From: Vibrio sp. 05-20-BW147
Lineage (GTDB): Bacteria > Pseudomonadota > Gammaproteobacteria > Enterobacterales > Vibrionaceae
NCBI RefSeq assembly: GCF_013369385.1
Contig: NZ_SZTO01000013.1
Span: forward strand, 51,409-115,408
DNA: 64,000 bases
Direction: 5' to 3'
Positions 45,479-56,305 of the stretch are shown in pieces. The translations under genes were made by a program, and so were the position numbers. The notes under the pieces were generated by a model. It saw nothing but the letters and a program-made list of their open reading frames with translations. It did no database searches and was not told the DNA's origin. Position 1 is the first letter of the stretch; every line of letters begins with the position of its first letter.

Positions 45479-45510
45479 ACAAGAGCCGGCGATTGCCGGC
45501 TCTTGTTTGT
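45479..45510 (+). terminator. Intrinsic terminator of rraB
   Basis: A 12-bp stem ACAAGAGCCGGC/GCCGGCTCTTGT with loop GATT, then TTTGTG. Confidence 0.85.
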
Positions 45511-45593
45511 GTTCCGTTTGCTCGCATAGCGTTGCTATTCATCCTGTTACACTCATACGGAGAACAGCGCTCGCTCATTAGCAGGGTTGTGTA

Positions 45594-45599
45594 TATAAT
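45594..45599 (+). promoter_or_regulatory. -10 box of the 45630 gene
   Basis: A perfect TATAAT lies in TTGTGTATATAATGCG, 31 bases before the start codon. No good -35 is visible at 17 bases. Confidence 0.45.
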
Positions 45600-45629
45600 G
45601 CGGCAAACTTGATCTAGCTCAATTATGAT

Positions 45630-46406
45630 ATGCAACTCTCACTCACTGGTTATTGGCAACTTTCCCCGCTTACCGATCTCTCTATTCCACAAGATGATCT
45701 CTGCTTTCCCGCGCCACTGAGCGAGATTTTGCCTGCTTCCCTCTCTGAGCAAGCCATTGCGGGGCAAGAATGGCACTTGATGCACGACATCGAAGTGGAT
45801 GACAGTTTGCTGGCTTATCCTGCGGTTGAGATGGTGCTTGCTGGAGTGGATTACCATGCCGAAGTGCGCTTAAACGGCATTGCTGTGTTTGATTGTGATA
45901 AAAGTCAGTTTGAGTATCGCAAAGATATTCGTCCTTATCTGCAACATGGACGCAATCGCTTTGAAATTCTTTTTCTCGAAGAGGAAGAAGAATTGCTGTT
46001 TGAGGAAGACAGACTGGCATTGTGCGAGTTAGGGGCAAATGCCTATCAACCAAGTGACGAAAGAATGGGGATCTGGCGAGAGCCGTATTTGCAGTTTATC
46101 CGCCACGTTCGTCTTGATCGCGTGACGACCGAGCAAATCTGGCACCATGGTGGTGGGTGTGAATTTAAAGTGGATCTCTACTATCAAACCTACGCATCGG
46201 GTTTGATTTCAGCTTCAGTCAAGTTTGATGGCCGCCGCTACAATATTCCTCTGGATCTGCGCAGCGATCATGCCAGTGCTTTATTTCAAATTGACGCCCC
46301 CAGCCCAGCAACACCATATCAATTAGAGATTGAGCTTGATGGTCAAACGCTGAGCGCCCCCGTTGTGCTCGATGAGGCGATTTCGGTTACCCACTTTATC
46401 CGCTAG
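45630..46406 (+). CDS. Orphan GH2-type sugar-binding (jelly-roll) domain protein
   Basis: A 258-residue cytoplasmic protein (no signal peptide) that resembles only the N-terminal sugar-binding domain of beta-mannosidase/beta-galactosidase-type GH2 enzymes: DYHAEVRLNGIAVFDCDKSQFEY is the typical strand-turn pattern (split as AEVRLNGIAVF and QFEYRKDI) and GIWREPYLQF near residue 150 is a family hallmark. The TIM-barrel catalytic domain is absent and the gene ends cleanly, so it is not a simple truncation. An acidic run (EEEEELLFEED) is unusual. Function unknown; it might bind a glycan or a partner enzyme. It is convergent with the GNAT gene, with a five-base gap. Confidence 0.65.
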   Translation: MQLSLTGYWQLSPLTDLSIPQDDLCFPAPLSEILPASLSEQAIAGQEWHLMHDIEVDDSLLAYPAVEMVLAGVDYHAEVRLNGIAVFDCDKSQFEYRKDIRPYLQHGRNRFEILFLEEEEELLFEEDRLALCELGANAYQPSDERMGIWREPYLQFIRHVRLDRVTTEQIWHHGGGCEFKVDLYYQTYASGLISASVKFDGRRYNIPLDLRSDHASALFQIDAPSPATPYQLEIELDGQTLSAPVVLDEAISVTHFIR

Positions 46407-46411
46407 TTACC

Positions 46412-46906
46412 TTATAAATGGCAAATCATCACCACTTCACAAGCGTCATGTCCGGTTTGCCCGAGTGGCGCTTGCAGATGTTCAAATCCGAGCTTTTCAT
46501 ACAGAGCAATGGCTTCTTTCAAGCAGGCGGTCGTTTCTAGGTAACAGCGTTGATAACCCATCTTTTTCGCGGTGCTGCGGCTGAACGATACGATCTGTTT
46601 GGCTAGACCCTGCCCACGGCAAATGGGTAGGAAGTACATTTTTTGTAACTCGCAGACACCTTCGACCCCTGCTAGCGCAGAAAAGCCACCGCCACCGACG
46701 ATCTTCCCTTGATGTTCCACCACCCAATAGGCGGCATTTGCTTGTGAGTAGATGCTAAAAAGATCGTCTAGGGTTGGGTCGGCAACACTGTAGCCTTTAT
46801 CGGCGGTTAACCCATACTCCGCCGAGACTTGACGAATCACATTGGCGATTGAGGCGTTGTCTTCAACGGTGATAGGGCGCAAGACAAAGTCCATTTTTTC
46901 TGACAT
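46412..46906 (-). CDS. GNAT-family N-acetyltransferase
   Basis: A 164-residue single-domain acetyltransferase. The acetyl-CoA motif is [15 protein letters not shown] (R/Q-x-x-G-x-A pattern, about residues 92-106), and [11 protein letters not shown] closes the fold. The substrate is unknown; small stand-alone GNAT proteins of this type modify amino acids, small amines or protein termini. Confidence 0.85.
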   Translation of the reverse strand: MSEKMDFVLRPITVEDNASIANVIRQVSAEYGLTADKGYSVADPTLDDLFSIYSQANAAYWVVEHQGKIVGGGGFSALAGVEGVCELQKMYFLPICRGQGLAKQIVSFSRSTAKKMGYQRCYLETTACLKEAIALYEKLGFEHLQAPLGQTGHDACEVVMICHL

Positions 46907-46952
46907 AAGACCATTCGTATTTCAAATTATGATGGTCAAAACTATAGAGTCA

Positions 46953-47363
46953 TTACACGGTTGGGTGCAAACAAAAACTGTGCGAATCGAGGGTTTGTTT
47001 TGCCGCGCTGTGGCGCAACCAAACCTTCTCATGGAAGTAGTACACTACGGTGTTAATAGACGGTTCGAGTAATGCCATCACCCCACCGACAAACGCATCA
47101 CCTGTTAACAAGTAAACCACGCTAAACGCCACGCTGAAATGCACAGTAGCAAAACTGGCGGTCTTGATTTTCGTCATCCACTGACGCGCTTTGAGCGCAG
47201 GCACGGTAGACCATGCTTTTTCATGGAAGTAAAACGCAATGGTATTGACTGCAGGTTCAATCAGCGCAATCAAACTGCCGATGAGGATATCGCCCGTTAA
47301 GACGTAGGCAACAGTGAAAGCGACCGTAAAATGAAGCGCTGCAAAGGTAATGGTCTTTTTCAT
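46953..47363 (-). CDS. Tandem-DUF2061 membrane protein
   Basis: About 136 residues, starting MKKTITFAALHFTVAF (ATG 47363, GAGA upstream); frames to 47378 or 47417 are possible but have no better RBS. Two copies of the same roughly 60-residue unit are obvious: ALHFTVAFTVAYVLTGDILIGS...FHEKAW and TVHFSVAFSVVYLLTGDAFVGG...FHEKVW, each with two TM helices, so four TM in all. DUF2061 has no established function. The duplication is the striking feature. Confidence 0.8.
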   Translation of the reverse strand: MKKTITFAALHFTVAFTVAYVLTGDILIGSLIALIEPAVNTIAFYFHEKAWSTVPALKARQWMTKIKTASFATVHFSVAFSVVYLLTGDAFVGGVMALLEPSINTVVYYFHEKVWLRHSAAKQTLDSHSFCLHPTV

Positions 47364-47475
47364 AATCTTATCTCTCATGATGCGTTTGGCTCGTTTTGCC
47401 ACTGGTGACAGTATCATGGGAAAATTACGAAAGTTAAAATCGATTAATCGTATAACTACAATAGTTTTTAGCTAT

Positions 47476-47503
47476 TAAAAAAGGCAGCGATAACGCTGCC
47501 TTT
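47476..47503 (-). terminator. Intrinsic terminator of valS
   Basis: A 10-bp stem AAAGGCAGCG/CGCTGCCTTT with loop ATAA, followed on the minus strand by TTTTAATAG, 23 bases after the valS stop. Confidence 0.85.
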
Positions 47504-47525
47504 CGTTTTATGAAGCTAACTGGAA

Positions 47526-50381
47526 TTACAGTGCAGCGATGGTCGCTTTTTGCTCTTCAAGTTTTGCCAAGGTTTCTTGGTAGCCTTCCAGCTTCTCACG
47601 CTCTTTTGCAATAACCGCTTCAGGGGCTTTGGCGACGAAACCTTCGTTACCCAGCTTACCTTCGATACGCTTGATTTCACCTTGCGTCTTCGCCACTTCT
47701 TTATCCAAACGAGCAAGCTCAGCATCTTTGTCGATCAGTCCCGCCATTGGGATCATCAGCTCAGATTTCGCCACAAGTGCTGTTGCGCAGGCTGGCGTTT
47801 CTTCGCCTGCCGCCAACACACGAACCGACTCAAGTTTGGCTAGAGAAATCAGTACTTGCTTGTTCGCTTCTAGGCGCGCTGCATCTTTTTCGTCCGCTTT
47901 TAGCATCACTTCCAGCGGTTTACCTGGGTTGATGTCGTATTCAGCACGTAGGTTACGGATGCTAGTGATGAACGCTTTCACCCATTCGATGTCGTCTAGC
48001 GCTTCTTGGTTGAAGTTGGCTTCATCGTATTGAGGCAGTGCTTGCAGCATGATGGTCTCGCCTTCCACACCGTCTACTAGTGGCTTGATGCTTTGCCAGA
48101 TCGTTTCGGTGATGTAAGGAATCACTGGGTGAGCGAGACGTAGCGTCTTCTCAAGCACAGTGATTAGGGTACGACGAGTCCCGCGTTGTTGCGCTTCAGT
48201 GCCTTTCCATAGAACGGGTTTAGTCAGCTCTAGGTACCAGTCACAGAATTGGTTCCAGATGAACTCGTAAAGCGTGTTTGCCGCCATATCGAGACGGAAG
48301 TTGTCGATATGGTTGTTGAATGCTTTCGCTGCCAGTTCAAACTGAGACTCGATCCACTTGTCCGCCAGTGAGTATTCGATCTCACCTGCGCCAAAGCCAC
48401 AATCTTGCTCTTCTGTGTTCATCATTACGTAACGGCTTGCGTTCCATAGCTTGTTACAGAAGTTACGGTAACCTTCAAGACGCTTCATATCCCAGTTGAT
48501 ATCGCGACCTGTTGATGCCATTGCAGCAAGTGTAAAGCGTAGCGCGTCAGTACCGTAGGCTTCGATACCGTTTTCAAACGTTTTACGCGTGTTCTTCTCG
48601 ATCTTCGCTGCTAGCTGAGGCTGCATCATGTTGCCACAACGCTTCTCTACTAGAGACTCTAGGTCGATACCATCGATCATGTCGATTGGGTCAAGGACGT
48701 TACCTTTCGACTTAGACATCTTGTCGCCGTTTTCATCACGGATTAAGCCAGTAACGTAAACGGTTTTGAATGGGACTTGTGGCTTGCCGTTTTCGTCTTT
48801 GACGAAGTGCATGGTCATCATGATCATGCGTGCAACCCAGAAGAAGATGATGTCGAAACCAGTGACTAGTACATCTGAAGGGTGGAAGACTTTCAGATCG
48901 TCCGTTTGCTCTGGCCAACCTTGTGTGCCGAAGGTCCATAGTGCTGAAGAGAACCAGGTATCCAGTACGTCTTCGTCTTGGTGCAGTTCAATCACAGACT
49001 CTAGGTTGTTGTTCTTGCGAACCTCTTCTTCGCTGCGACCGACGTAAACATTGCCTTGGTTGTCGTACCAAGCAGGGATACGGTGACCCCACCAAAGTTG
49101 ACGAGAGATACACCAATCTTGAACGTCACGCATCCAAGAGAAGTACATGTTTTCGTATTGCTTAGGTACGAACTGGATGTCGCCGTTTTCTACGGCTTCA
49201 ACCGCGGTTTTCGCTAGCGGTGCAGTACGCACGTACCATTGGTCAGTCAGCATTGGTTCGATAACCACGCCACCGCGGTCGCCGTAAGGCACTTGTAGAT
49301 CGTGATCTTTGACTTCTTCAAGCAGACCTAGCTCATCGAATTCCGCCACGATCGCTTTACGCGCAGCAAAACGCTCCATACCGCGGTATTTAGCGGGTAG
49401 CTCTGTGCTGTAAGCATCACTTGCTTCGCCGTTGGTGTTGAATACTTCAGCCGCGTCACGGATGTTGGCGTCAAACGTCAGAATGTTGATCATTGGTAGC
49501 TGGTGGCGCTTACCCACTTCATAGTCGTTGAAGTCGTGCGCTGGGGTGATTTTCACACAACCAGTCCCTTTTTCCATGTCTGCGTGTTCATCGCCCACGA
49601 TTGGGATGCGACGGTCAACTAGTGGAAGGATGATGTCTTTACCGATCAGATCTTGGTAACGTGGATCTTCTGGGTTCACCGCCACACCAGTATCGCCTAG
49701 CATGGTTTCAGGACGAGTCGTCGCAACAACGATGTAGTCTTTGCCATCCGCTGTTTTCACGCCATCAGCTAGCGGGTAGCGGAAGTGCCACATGTGGCCT
49801 TTGGTGTCTTTGTTTTCAACTTCTAGATCAGAAATTGCTGTGTGTAGCTTTGGATCCCAGTTAACTAGGCGCTTACCGCGGTAGATGAGGTCATCTTCGT
49901 ATAGGCGCACGAAGACTTCTTGAACGGCATTAGACAGACCATCATCCATGGTGAAGCGTTCACGATCCCAGTCTACTGATGCGCCAAGGCGACGTAGCTG
50001 TTTAGTGATGGTGCCACCAGATTCGCCTTTCCATTCCCAGATTTTGTCGATGAAGGCTTCACGACCGTAATCGTGTTTAGTTTTGCCTTCTTCTGCGGCG
50101 ATCTTACGCTCAACAACCATCTGAGTAGCGATACCTGCGTGGTCAGTACCGACTTGCCAAAGGGTATTTTTACCCTTCATACGCTCACAACGGATAAGTG
50201 TATCCATGATCGTGTCTTGGAACGCGTGGCCCATATGTAGGCTACCAGTGACGTTCGGTGGTGGGATCATGATGCTGTAGGCTTCTTTAGTCGTGTCGCC
50301 GTGTGGCTTAAAGTAGCCTTGCTCTTCCCAAGTCTGATACAGATCTTGTTCGATTGAAGTTGGGTTGTATGTTTTTTCCAT
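47526..50381 (-). CDS. valS: Valyl-tRNA synthetase
   Basis: ValRS charges tRNA-Val and edits mischarged threonine. The 951-residue protein has the class I HIGH variant HMGH (in [12 protein letters not shown], about residue 50), the editing (CP1) domain, KMSKS in [12 protein letters not shown] (about 554) and the C-terminal coiled-coil arm (about 885-951). It is last in the pepA-holC-valS order, as in E. coli. Confidence 0.97.
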   Translation of the reverse strand: MEKTYNPTSIEQDLYQTWEEQGYFKPHGDTTKEAYSIMIPPPNVTGSLHMGHAFQDTIMDTLIRCERMKGKNTLWQVGTDHAGIATQMVVERKIAAEEGKTKHDYGREAFIDKIWEWKGESGGTITKQLRRLGASVDWDRERFTMDDGLSNAVQEVFVRLYEDDLIYRGKRLVNWDPKLHTAISDLEVENKDTKGHMWHFRYPLADGVKTADGKDYIVVATTRPETMLGDTGVAVNPEDPRYQDLIGKDIILPLVDRRIPIVGDEHADMEKGTGCVKITPAHDFNDYEVGKRHQLPMINILTFDANIRDAAEVFNTNGEASDAYSTELPAKYRGMERFAARKAIVAEFDELGLLEEVKDHDLQVPYGDRGGVVIEPMLTDQWYVRTAPLAKTAVEAVENGDIQFVPKQYENMYFSWMRDVQDWCISRQLWWGHRIPAWYDNQGNVYVGRSEEEVRKNNNLESVIELHQDEDVLDTWFSSALWTFGTQGWPEQTDDLKVFHPSDVLVTGFDIIFFWVARMIMMTMHFVKDENGKPQVPFKTVYVTGLIRDENGDKMSKSKGNVLDPIDMIDGIDLESLVEKRCGNMMQPQLAAKIEKNTRKTFENGIEAYGTDALRFTLAAMASTGRDINWDMKRLEGYRNFCNKLWNASRYVMMNTEEQDCGFGAGEIEYSLADKWIESQFELAAKAFNNHIDNFRLDMAANTLYEFIWNQFCDWYLELTKPVLWKGTEAQQRGTRRTLITVLEKTLRLAHPVIPYITETIWQSIKPLVDGVEGETIMLQALPQYDEANFNQEALDDIEWVKAFITSIRNLRAEYDINPGKPLEVMLKADEKDAARLEANKQVLISLAKLESVRVLAAGEETPACATALVAKSELMIPMAGLIDKDAELARLDKEVAKTQGEIKRIEGKLGNEGFVAKAPEAVIAKEREKLEGYQETLAKLEEQKATIAAL

Positions 50382-50468
50382 GGGAGCTTAATCTGGTTAA
50401 TGGTAAATCTAGGTCAATCTCTATAAGTGAACTCTCTAGTAGGAGAGCTTAACTATAAGGATTGACCG

Positions 50469-50918
50469 CTAGTTGTGTTCAATTTCGACGGTGTGCAGTT
50501 GGTAACCGGCTTGACGGTAGATTTTATACCTTTCTCGTGCGAGCTGTTTAGCTTTTTCTTCGCAAGGGACGAAGTCTACCACCTCAGCAAACTTGTTCGC
50601 AAAGGTTGTCTCATTTTTCGCCAAATTTATCACCAGTTGGCGATTCCAGCTAGGTTTTACGCCTTGATGGCCTATCTCAATATTGGTGGCGTATTTTGGA
50701 CCTTCACCGACCAAATTATGCGCGACAAATTGAGCGGGTTCGACTTGCCAAAAGTATTCTGCAATTTGCTCTGCGTGACGTTTACTTTCTCCGTTGAGAT
50801 ACACCTTTGCGCCTTGCTTGGCAAAATGGTGGGCAAGGAACACCACATAGTGAGCAAAACCTTCTGGCGTTGCTTGCGGGGTGTTTTCTCGGACAATGTA
50901 AAATGTAGCTCTTTGCAT
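50469..50918 (-). CDS. holC: DNA polymerase III chi subunit
   Basis: HolC (chi) links the clamp loader to SSB at the replication fork. The 149-residue protein shows the family features NLVGEGPKYATNIEIG and EVVDFVPCEEKAKQLARERY. It is located between pepA and valS as in E. coli, with a strong terminator between it and pepA, so it probably has its own promoter. Confidence 0.94.
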   Translation of the reverse strand: MQRATFYIVRENTPQATPEGFAHYVVFLAHHFAKQGAKVYLNGESKRHAEQIAEYFWQVEPAQFVAHNLVGEGPKYATNIEIGHQGVKPSWNRQLVINLAKNETTFANKFAEVVDFVPCEEKAKQLARERYKIYRQAGYQLHTVEIEHN

Positions 50919-50942
50919 GGCTTATTAGTCTCTTTGGCGATG

Positions 50943-50968
50943 AAAAAAAGGGCCTAGCGGCCCTTTTT
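50943..50968 (-). terminator. Intrinsic terminator of pepA
   Basis: An 8-bp stem AAAGGGCC/GGCCCTTT with loop TAGC, flanked by A and T runs, 16 bases after the pepA stop. Confidence 0.85.
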
Positions 50969-50981
50969 ACATTGACTTGAA

Positions 50982-52490
50982 TTATTCTTCAGTCTCTTGG
51001 CCACTGCGATTTAGCAGGAATTGGACCAGCATAGAGACAGGACGACCTGTTGACCCTTTGGCTGCGCCAGACTTCCATGCTGTGCCTGCGATGTCTAGGT
51101 GTGCCCAGTTGTATTTCTTAGCAAATTTAGACAAGAAGCATGCTGCAGTGATGGTACCACCAGGACGGCCACCAATGTTTGCCATGTCGGCAAATGGGCT
51201 CTTTAGCTGTTCATGGTATTCATCCGCCATTGGTAGGCGCCAAGCACGATCGCTAGATTGTTCAGAAGCATTGACGAGCTCATGAGCAAGAGGGTTGTGG
51301 TTAGACAGAACACCAGTAATGTGGTGACCCAGTGCAATAACACAAGCGCCAGTGAGCGTCGCAACGTCAACCACGCAGTCTGGTTCAAAACGCTCAACGT
51401 AAGTCAGTGCATCACACAGTACCAAACGACCTTCTGCATCGGTATTGAGTACTTCTACGGTTTGACCTGACATGGTCGTTAGGATATCACCTGGACGGTA
51501 AGCGTTGCTGCCAGGCATGTTTTCACAACCAGCAAGCACGCCAATCACGTTGATAGGGAGGTTCAGTTTTGCCAGCGCTTTCATCGTGCCGAAAACAGAG
51601 GCTGCGCCACACATGTCATACTTCATCTCATCCATGCCTTCGCCTGGTTTCAGTGAAATACCGCCTGAATCAAATGTGAGACCTTTACCCACCAGAACGA
51701 TAGGTTTCGCGGTCGAGTCTGGGTTACCTTTATACTCGATCACCGACATCATCGATTCATTTTTTGAACCGCGCCCTACTGCTAGGTAGGAGTGCATACC
51801 CAGTTTTTCCATCTCTTGCTCACCAATGATTTTGGTGGTGATGGTGTCGTAGTCATCCGCTAAGCGACGTGCTTGAGAGGCAAGGTAAGCTGGGTTTGCA
51901 ATGTTTGGTGGCATATTGCCAAGGTCTTTAGAGGCTTTAACACCAGATGCGATAGCAAGGCCATGAGTGATCGCTTTTTCGCCAAGGTTAAGTTCACGGC
52001 GTGTTGGAACGTTGAAGACAAGCTTACGCAGTGGGCGACGCGTTTCTGGCTTCACGCTCTTAAACTGATCAAAGGTGTAAAGACCGTCTTTCGTCGCTTC
52101 AACCGCTTGGCGTACTTTCCAATACGTGTCGCGACCTTTAACGTGCAGTTCAGTTAAGAAGCATACCGCTTCCATAGAGCCTGTTTCGTTAAGAGTATTG
52201 ATGGTTTTTTGAATGATCTCTTTATATTGGCGTTCACCAAGCTCACGCTCTTTACCACAACCAACCAAAAGAACACGTTCTGAAAGTACACCTGGAACTT
52301 GATGCAGCAGTAGCATCTGACCTGGTTTACCTTCTAGATCACCACGGCGAAGTAATGAACTGATGTAACCGTCACTGATTTTATCGAGCTGTTCGGCTAC
52401 TGGAGAAAGGCGACGTGGTTCAAACACACCAACAACGATACATGCACTGCGTTGTTTCTCTGGACTGCCACTTTTTACACTGAACTCCAT
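50982..52490 (-). CDS. pepA: Leucyl aminopeptidase PepA
   Basis: PepA is a hexameric dizinc/manganese aminopeptidase that in E. coli also binds DNA (cer/psi recombination) and represses carAB. The 502-residue protein has the signature [10 protein letters not shown] (about 346-355) and metal ligands in [11 protein letters not shown] (about 262-272). It is divergent from lptF, with 192 bases between them. Confidence 0.96.
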   Translation of the reverse strand: MEFSVKSGSPEKQRSACIVVGVFEPRRLSPVAEQLDKISDGYISSLLRRGDLEGKPGQMLLLHQVPGVLSERVLLVGCGKERELGERQYKEIIQKTINTLNETGSMEAVCFLTELHVKGRDTYWKVRQAVEATKDGLYTFDQFKSVKPETRRPLRKLVFNVPTRRELNLGEKAITHGLAIASGVKASKDLGNMPPNIANPAYLASQARRLADDYDTITTKIIGEQEMEKLGMHSYLAVGRGSKNESMMSVIEYKGNPDSTAKPIVLVGKGLTFDSGGISLKPGEGMDEMKYDMCGAASVFGTMKALAKLNLPINVIGVLAGCENMPGSNAYRPGDILTTMSGQTVEVLNTDAEGRLVLCDALTYVERFEPDCVVDVATLTGACVIALGHHITGVLSNHNPLAHELVNASEQSSDRAWRLPMADEYHEQLKSPFADMANIGGRPGGTITAACFLSKFAKKYNWAHLDIAGTAWKSGAAKGSTGRPVSMLVQFLLNRSGQETEE

Positions 52491-52682
52491 GCGTACTCCT
52501 ACATCCTGAAGACAAATAGTTCTAAATGTTAGATAATGACCGCTTACTTGTTGAATTCTATTCTCGGTCTACTCTGTAAGTTACAGATTAACATTTAGTC
52601 AGTTTTTTTGAAAAATAAAAGGTTCAACGGGAAATTATAGTGATTCGACCAAAAAAACAAGTTTTGTATAGGTAATTTCAGC

Positions 52683-53783
52683 GTGATTATTGTTAGATAT
52701 TTGATCCGCGAAACACTCAAGAGCCAATTTGCGATCTTTTTCGTACTTTTTTTGGTGTTTCTCAGCCAGCAGTTCATCAGTGTGTTAGCGGATGCGTCGG
52801 ATGGCGATATTCCGGCCAGTTTGATCATGTCCATTGTTGCACTGAATATGCCGTCAATGGGCTTATTGATGTTACCTCTAAGCCTCTATATTGGTATTTT
52901 GATTACCTTTGGTCGTCTCTACGCGGAAAGTGAAATCGTGGTGATGAATGCCACGGGTATTGGCAATAAGTTCCTCGTTCAAGCTGCCTTGTATCTCGCG
53001 GTGATGACTTCAGGAATTGCCGCCTTTAACTCGTTGTGGCTTTCTCCGTGGTCAATGGACCGTGTTGAGCAACTTACCGAACAGGTGGCGGCAGAAAATA
53101 GTGTGGATTTATTGAAAAAAGGCCAATTTCAGTTCACGCCTGATCGCTCTTCGGTGGTGTTCATCGACGATATCAAAGACAAGCAACTCTCCAACGTGTT
53201 TATCGCTCAGCTCATACCTAGAGATTCAATTTTGCCGAGTGTGATGTTTGCCAATTCTGGTGAGGTAAAAGAACTGTCGGATGGCCGCCAGATTATCTCA
53301 ATGAAGCAAGGTACGCGCTACGAGGGGGTACCAACGCGAGTTGAGTATATGGTGACCGAGTTTGAGCAGTATGACGGCTTAATTGGCCAACGATCAGTGA
53401 AACAAAAGGGAAGGGATTGGGATGCGATACCGACCTTGGAGCTGATTGGTCATCCGGATCGTGAAGCGCAAGCAGAACTTCAATGGCGAGTGTCGTTGTT
53501 TGTCTGTATTCCTCTACTCACTATGCTGGTGATTCCATTATCTGCCGTGAACCCACGTCAGGGACGGTTCGCCAAAATGGGACCTGCGATTCTCATCTAC
53601 CTTGCTTACTTCTTGTCGATTAGTGCGACGAAATCTGCGTTGGAAGAGGGGGATATCTCGGTCTCCATCGGCATGTGGCCAATTAACGGTTTGCTATTGC
53701 TGGTGGCGATTATGGCGAACTTTATGGACAGCGTTGCCGTTAGACGAATCAAAGATAATTTTAGAAAGAAGAGGCTAGCGTAA
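52683..53783 (+). CDS. lptF: LPS export permease LptF
   Basis: LptF and LptG are the TM subunits of the LptB2FG ABC transporter, which extracts LPS from the inner membrane. 366 residues: six TM helices (three before and three after a periplasmic beta-jellyroll domain at about 130-260). It starts at GTG 52683 and is followed three bases later by lptG. The ATPase gene lptB is elsewhere. Confidence 0.94.
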   Translation: MIIVRYLIRETLKSQFAIFFVLFLVFLSQQFISVLADASDGDIPASLIMSIVALNMPSMGLLMLPLSLYIGILITFGRLYAESEIVVMNATGIGNKFLVQAALYLAVMTSGIAAFNSLWLSPWSMDRVEQLTEQVAAENSVDLLKKGQFQFTPDRSSVVFIDDIKDKQLSNVFIAQLIPRDSILPSVMFANSGEVKELSDGRQIISMKQGTRYEGVPTRVEYMVTEFEQYDGLIGQRSVKQKGRDWDAIPTLELIGHPDREAQAELQWRVSLFVCIPLLTMLVIPLSAVNPRQGRFAKMGPAILIYLAYFLSISATKSALEEGDISVSIGMWPINGLLLLVAIMANFMDSVAVRRIKDNFRKKRLA

Positions 53784-53786
53784 ATC

Positions 53787-54860
53787 GTGTTTAAAATTTT
53801 AGACCTTTACATCGGTAGAACGATAGTAGCGACGACTTCATTGGTACTGGTTACCTTTGTTGGGCTTTCTGGAATTATTAAGTATGTTGAGCAATTACGT
53901 AAAGTGGGCAGAGGTGCGTATGACCTCTTGCATGCGCTGTACTTTGTTTTATTGAGCATTCCTCGCGATATCGAAATGTTTTTCCCGATGGCGGCGCTTT
54001 TAGGGGCATTGATCGGGCTTGGGATGCTGGCCTCCAGTTCTGAACTTGTGGTGATGCAAGCCGCGGGTTTCTCAAAATTGGATATCGGCATATCGGTACT
54101 TAAAACCGCGGTTCCTTTGATGCTCGTTGTCATGGCTCTAGGACAATGGGGAGCGCCAGAAGCGCAGAAAATGGCCCGCGATTTGCGTTCATTTGCCTTA
54201 TCTGGCGGTAGCATCGTTTCCGTGCGCAGTGGGGTCTGGGCCAAAGATGCTAATGACTTTATCTTTATCGGCAAGGTCGATGAAGATAGGCTCTATGGAC
54301 TGAACATGTGGAAGTTTGACCAGAATAAGAAGCTACAGTCAGTGATTTTTGCCGAAGAGGTGGATTACCAACAAGACAATCGCTGGTTAATGCGTTATGT
54401 CCAAGTCACCGACATGCAAGATGAAAAAATCATCCGAAAACATGCACTAGAACAGATGGTATGGGAAACGTCATTGGCGCCCGATAAGCTAGCCGTGGTG
54501 ACTGTTAAACCAGAAGAACTCTCGTTAAGTGGCTTGTATGACTATGTGTCTTATTTAAAGGCCTCTGAACAAGATGCGTCACGCTATGAACTGGCGTTTT
54601 GGCGTAAACTGACTCAACCGATTTCAATTGCGGTGATGATGTTGATGGCGCTGTCATTTGTGTTTGGTCCGCTTCGCAGTGTCACTATGGGAGCGAGAGT
54701 GATCTCGGGTGTGATTGCTGGCTTTGCTTTTTACATCTCCAGCGAGTTCTTTGGTCCTTTGACGTTGGTGTATGGTATTCCACCAGTGTTTGGCGCAGTG
54801 GCCCCAAGCATTGTGTTTTTTATTGTCGCAGTGATGTTGTTGAACCGAAAACTGCAATAA
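53787..54860 (+). CDS. lptG: LPS export permease LptG
   Basis: The partner of LptF, 357 residues with the same six-TM plus jellyroll layout. The N-terminus MFKILDLYIGRTI and the VMQAAGFSKLDIG coupling-helix region match the family. It starts at GTG 53787, directly after lptF. A bidirectional terminator follows. Confidence 0.94.
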   Translation: MFKILDLYIGRTIVATTSLVLVTFVGLSGIIKYVEQLRKVGRGAYDLLHALYFVLLSIPRDIEMFFPMAALLGALIGLGMLASSSELVVMQAAGFSKLDIGISVLKTAVPLMLVVMALGQWGAPEAQKMARDLRSFALSGGSIVSVRSGVWAKDANDFIFIGKVDEDRLYGLNMWKFDQNKKLQSVIFAEEVDYQQDNRWLMRYVQVTDMQDEKIIRKHALEQMVWETSLAPDKLAVVTVKPEELSLSGLYDYVSYLKASEQDASRYELAFWRKLTQPISIAVMMLMALSFVFGPLRSVTMGARVISGVIAGFAFYISSEFFGPLTLVYGIPPVFGAVAPSIVFFIVAVMLLNRKLQ

Positions 54861-54883
54861 GTAACGTGATAGACGCACGAAAG

Positions 54884-54914
54884 AAAATGGAAGGCAAAAT
54901 GCCTTCCATTTTTT
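54884..54914. terminator. Bidirectional terminator between lptG and the RDD gene
   Basis: A 12-bp perfect stem AAAATGGAAGGC/GCCTTCCATTTT with loop AAAAT, ending in T on the plus strand and with A before it, between two convergent genes. Confidence 0.9.
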
Positions 54915-54956
54915 ATGGTCTCTTTAATATGAGCGCTAAAATTGTTCGACTTGGGG

Positions 54957-55430
54957 TTATCTCACTTTAGGGAGTAAAACGACTTCCGTTTTGGCCCAGA
55001 TGTCGTGAAAGCCTCTTTTCTTCGGATCGATTGGCACGGTGAAGTTTGCTAAGCCAAACGCAGAAGTAGCAATACGAATCAACGCCTGAGTGGCGGATAT
55101 CATGGAGCCATCGTGGTTACGAACTTGAATCTTCCACGCACGCATTCCAAGTGTTTGTCCTGCTTTGGTCCAAAAGAACACCAAGAAGTACACCCAAACG
55201 CCGGCTAAATAAAGAGTAAAGAGAGGGCTAATGACAGGATGACGGCTTAGCAAATCCGCTGCGTCGACATATTCACCATAGCTAATCAGCCCTGTGCCAT
55301 TAAGGGCAAACAGTATGGCCATTACGACACCCGCTGCCATCATTTCTAACGCGATAATAATTAGAGAATCATAAAAAAGTGCAGCCAGACGGCGAAATAG
55401 GCCAGCTGGCGGTAGTGTTGTTGTAGTCAT
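54957..55430 (-). CDS. RDD family membrane protein
   Basis: A 157-residue integral membrane protein with about three TM helices. The RDD hallmarks are RRLAALFYDSLII near the N-terminus and TLGMRAWKIQVRNHDG, followed by RDD-type conserved Arg/Asp. Some RDD proteins are Na+/H+ antiporters, but the function of this one is unknown. ATG 55430 is chosen with GGTAAG upstream; ATG 55448 would add six residues. Confidence 0.8.
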   Translation of the reverse strand: MTTTTLPPAGLFRRLAALFYDSLIIIALEMMAAGVVMAILFALNGTGLISYGEYVDAADLLSRHPVISPLFTLYLAGVWVYFLVFFWTKAGQTLGMRAWKIQVRNHDGSMISATQALIRIATSAFGLANFTVPIDPKKRGFHDIWAKTEVVLLPKVR

Positions 55431-55622
55431 AAATCGATCACTTACCATTCAAATTGTGCGTCAGGATATAGATTCAACCGTATGAAGAAAAGAGAGCTAG
55501 AGCACACTGTGTTCATTTGTGGCGAAAACTTAGGCAAACGGTAATTATTTCAATCTTTTGCTCTTGCACAACCGAAAAGCTTACGTATAATGCCAAGCAT
55601 CGAAAGGCAATAGCCTAAAGAT

Positions 55623-55707
55623 GCCGGTGTGGTGAAATTGGTATACACGACGGATTCAAAATCCGTTTCCTTCGGGAGTGGCGGTTCAAGTCCGCCCACC
55701 GGTACCA
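55623..55707 (+). tRNA. tRNA-Leu (anticodon CAA)
   Basis: An 85-base class II tRNA with encoded CCA. Acceptor arms are GCCGGTG/CACCGGT (first pair G-U), anticodon arm ACGGA-TTCAAAA-TCCGT gives anticodon CAA reading UUG, the variable arm is TTCCTTCGGGAG, and the T arm contains GGTTCAAGTCC. A terminator follows at 55714. Confidence 0.96.
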
Positions 55708-55713
55708 TACATA

Positions 55714-55748
55714 GAAAGGTCGCTTTTATAGCGGCCTTTCGTCGTTTT
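55714..55748 (+). terminator. Terminator of tRNA-Leu
   Basis: GAAAGGTCGC/GCGGCCTTTC (one G-T pair, loop TTTTATA), then GTCGTTTT, seven bases after the tRNA. Confidence 0.75.
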
Positions 55749-56305
55749 GGGGCTTTAAATAACGATTCCTTTTTCCATCTCTCCTTCATCCGTACTGCAT
55801 TCTCTCTATACTATTATTCTCTCGTGTGTAACGTTCAGTGTTCAATCAAGCTGATGTTGTGACGATTGCGTTCATCTTTTGGCTCTCTGGGCTATCAAAA
55901 AAATGAAATGTCTCAGGTTGATACAAAGCTGCGGGGAAGTGCCACTACGCAAACTATCTATATGGTGATCGCTGGAACAGTGATTAGAACGATCAATAAA
56001 GTGTTCTGCGTTTCAGATGTCCCCGTTGCCCATGAGGCATGTGAAACATTGCCGTTGTAATACATGCTCACCATATCGCTTTGATAATTTTTTCTATTTA
56101 TGTCGTTGGTCAGTAACGCTCAAAAAAGCAATGGAAATAATTTCAATCCATGCTAAATGATATTTAATTATGATGTCGTTGGTTATATTGATAGAAAGGT
56201 TTTTATCTATCTTATGGTCGTAATTTTGCTTTGTCTTATTACCTAGTTGTTACTTTAATATTCGCTCCAAATAAACAAAGTTAAAATAGGGTTAATTGTC
56301 TAAAA

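Noticed and set aside
55866..56060. 64-residue open frame after tRNA-Leu
   Set aside because: No ribosome-binding site, no recognisable domain, AT-rich intergenic setting; likely chance.
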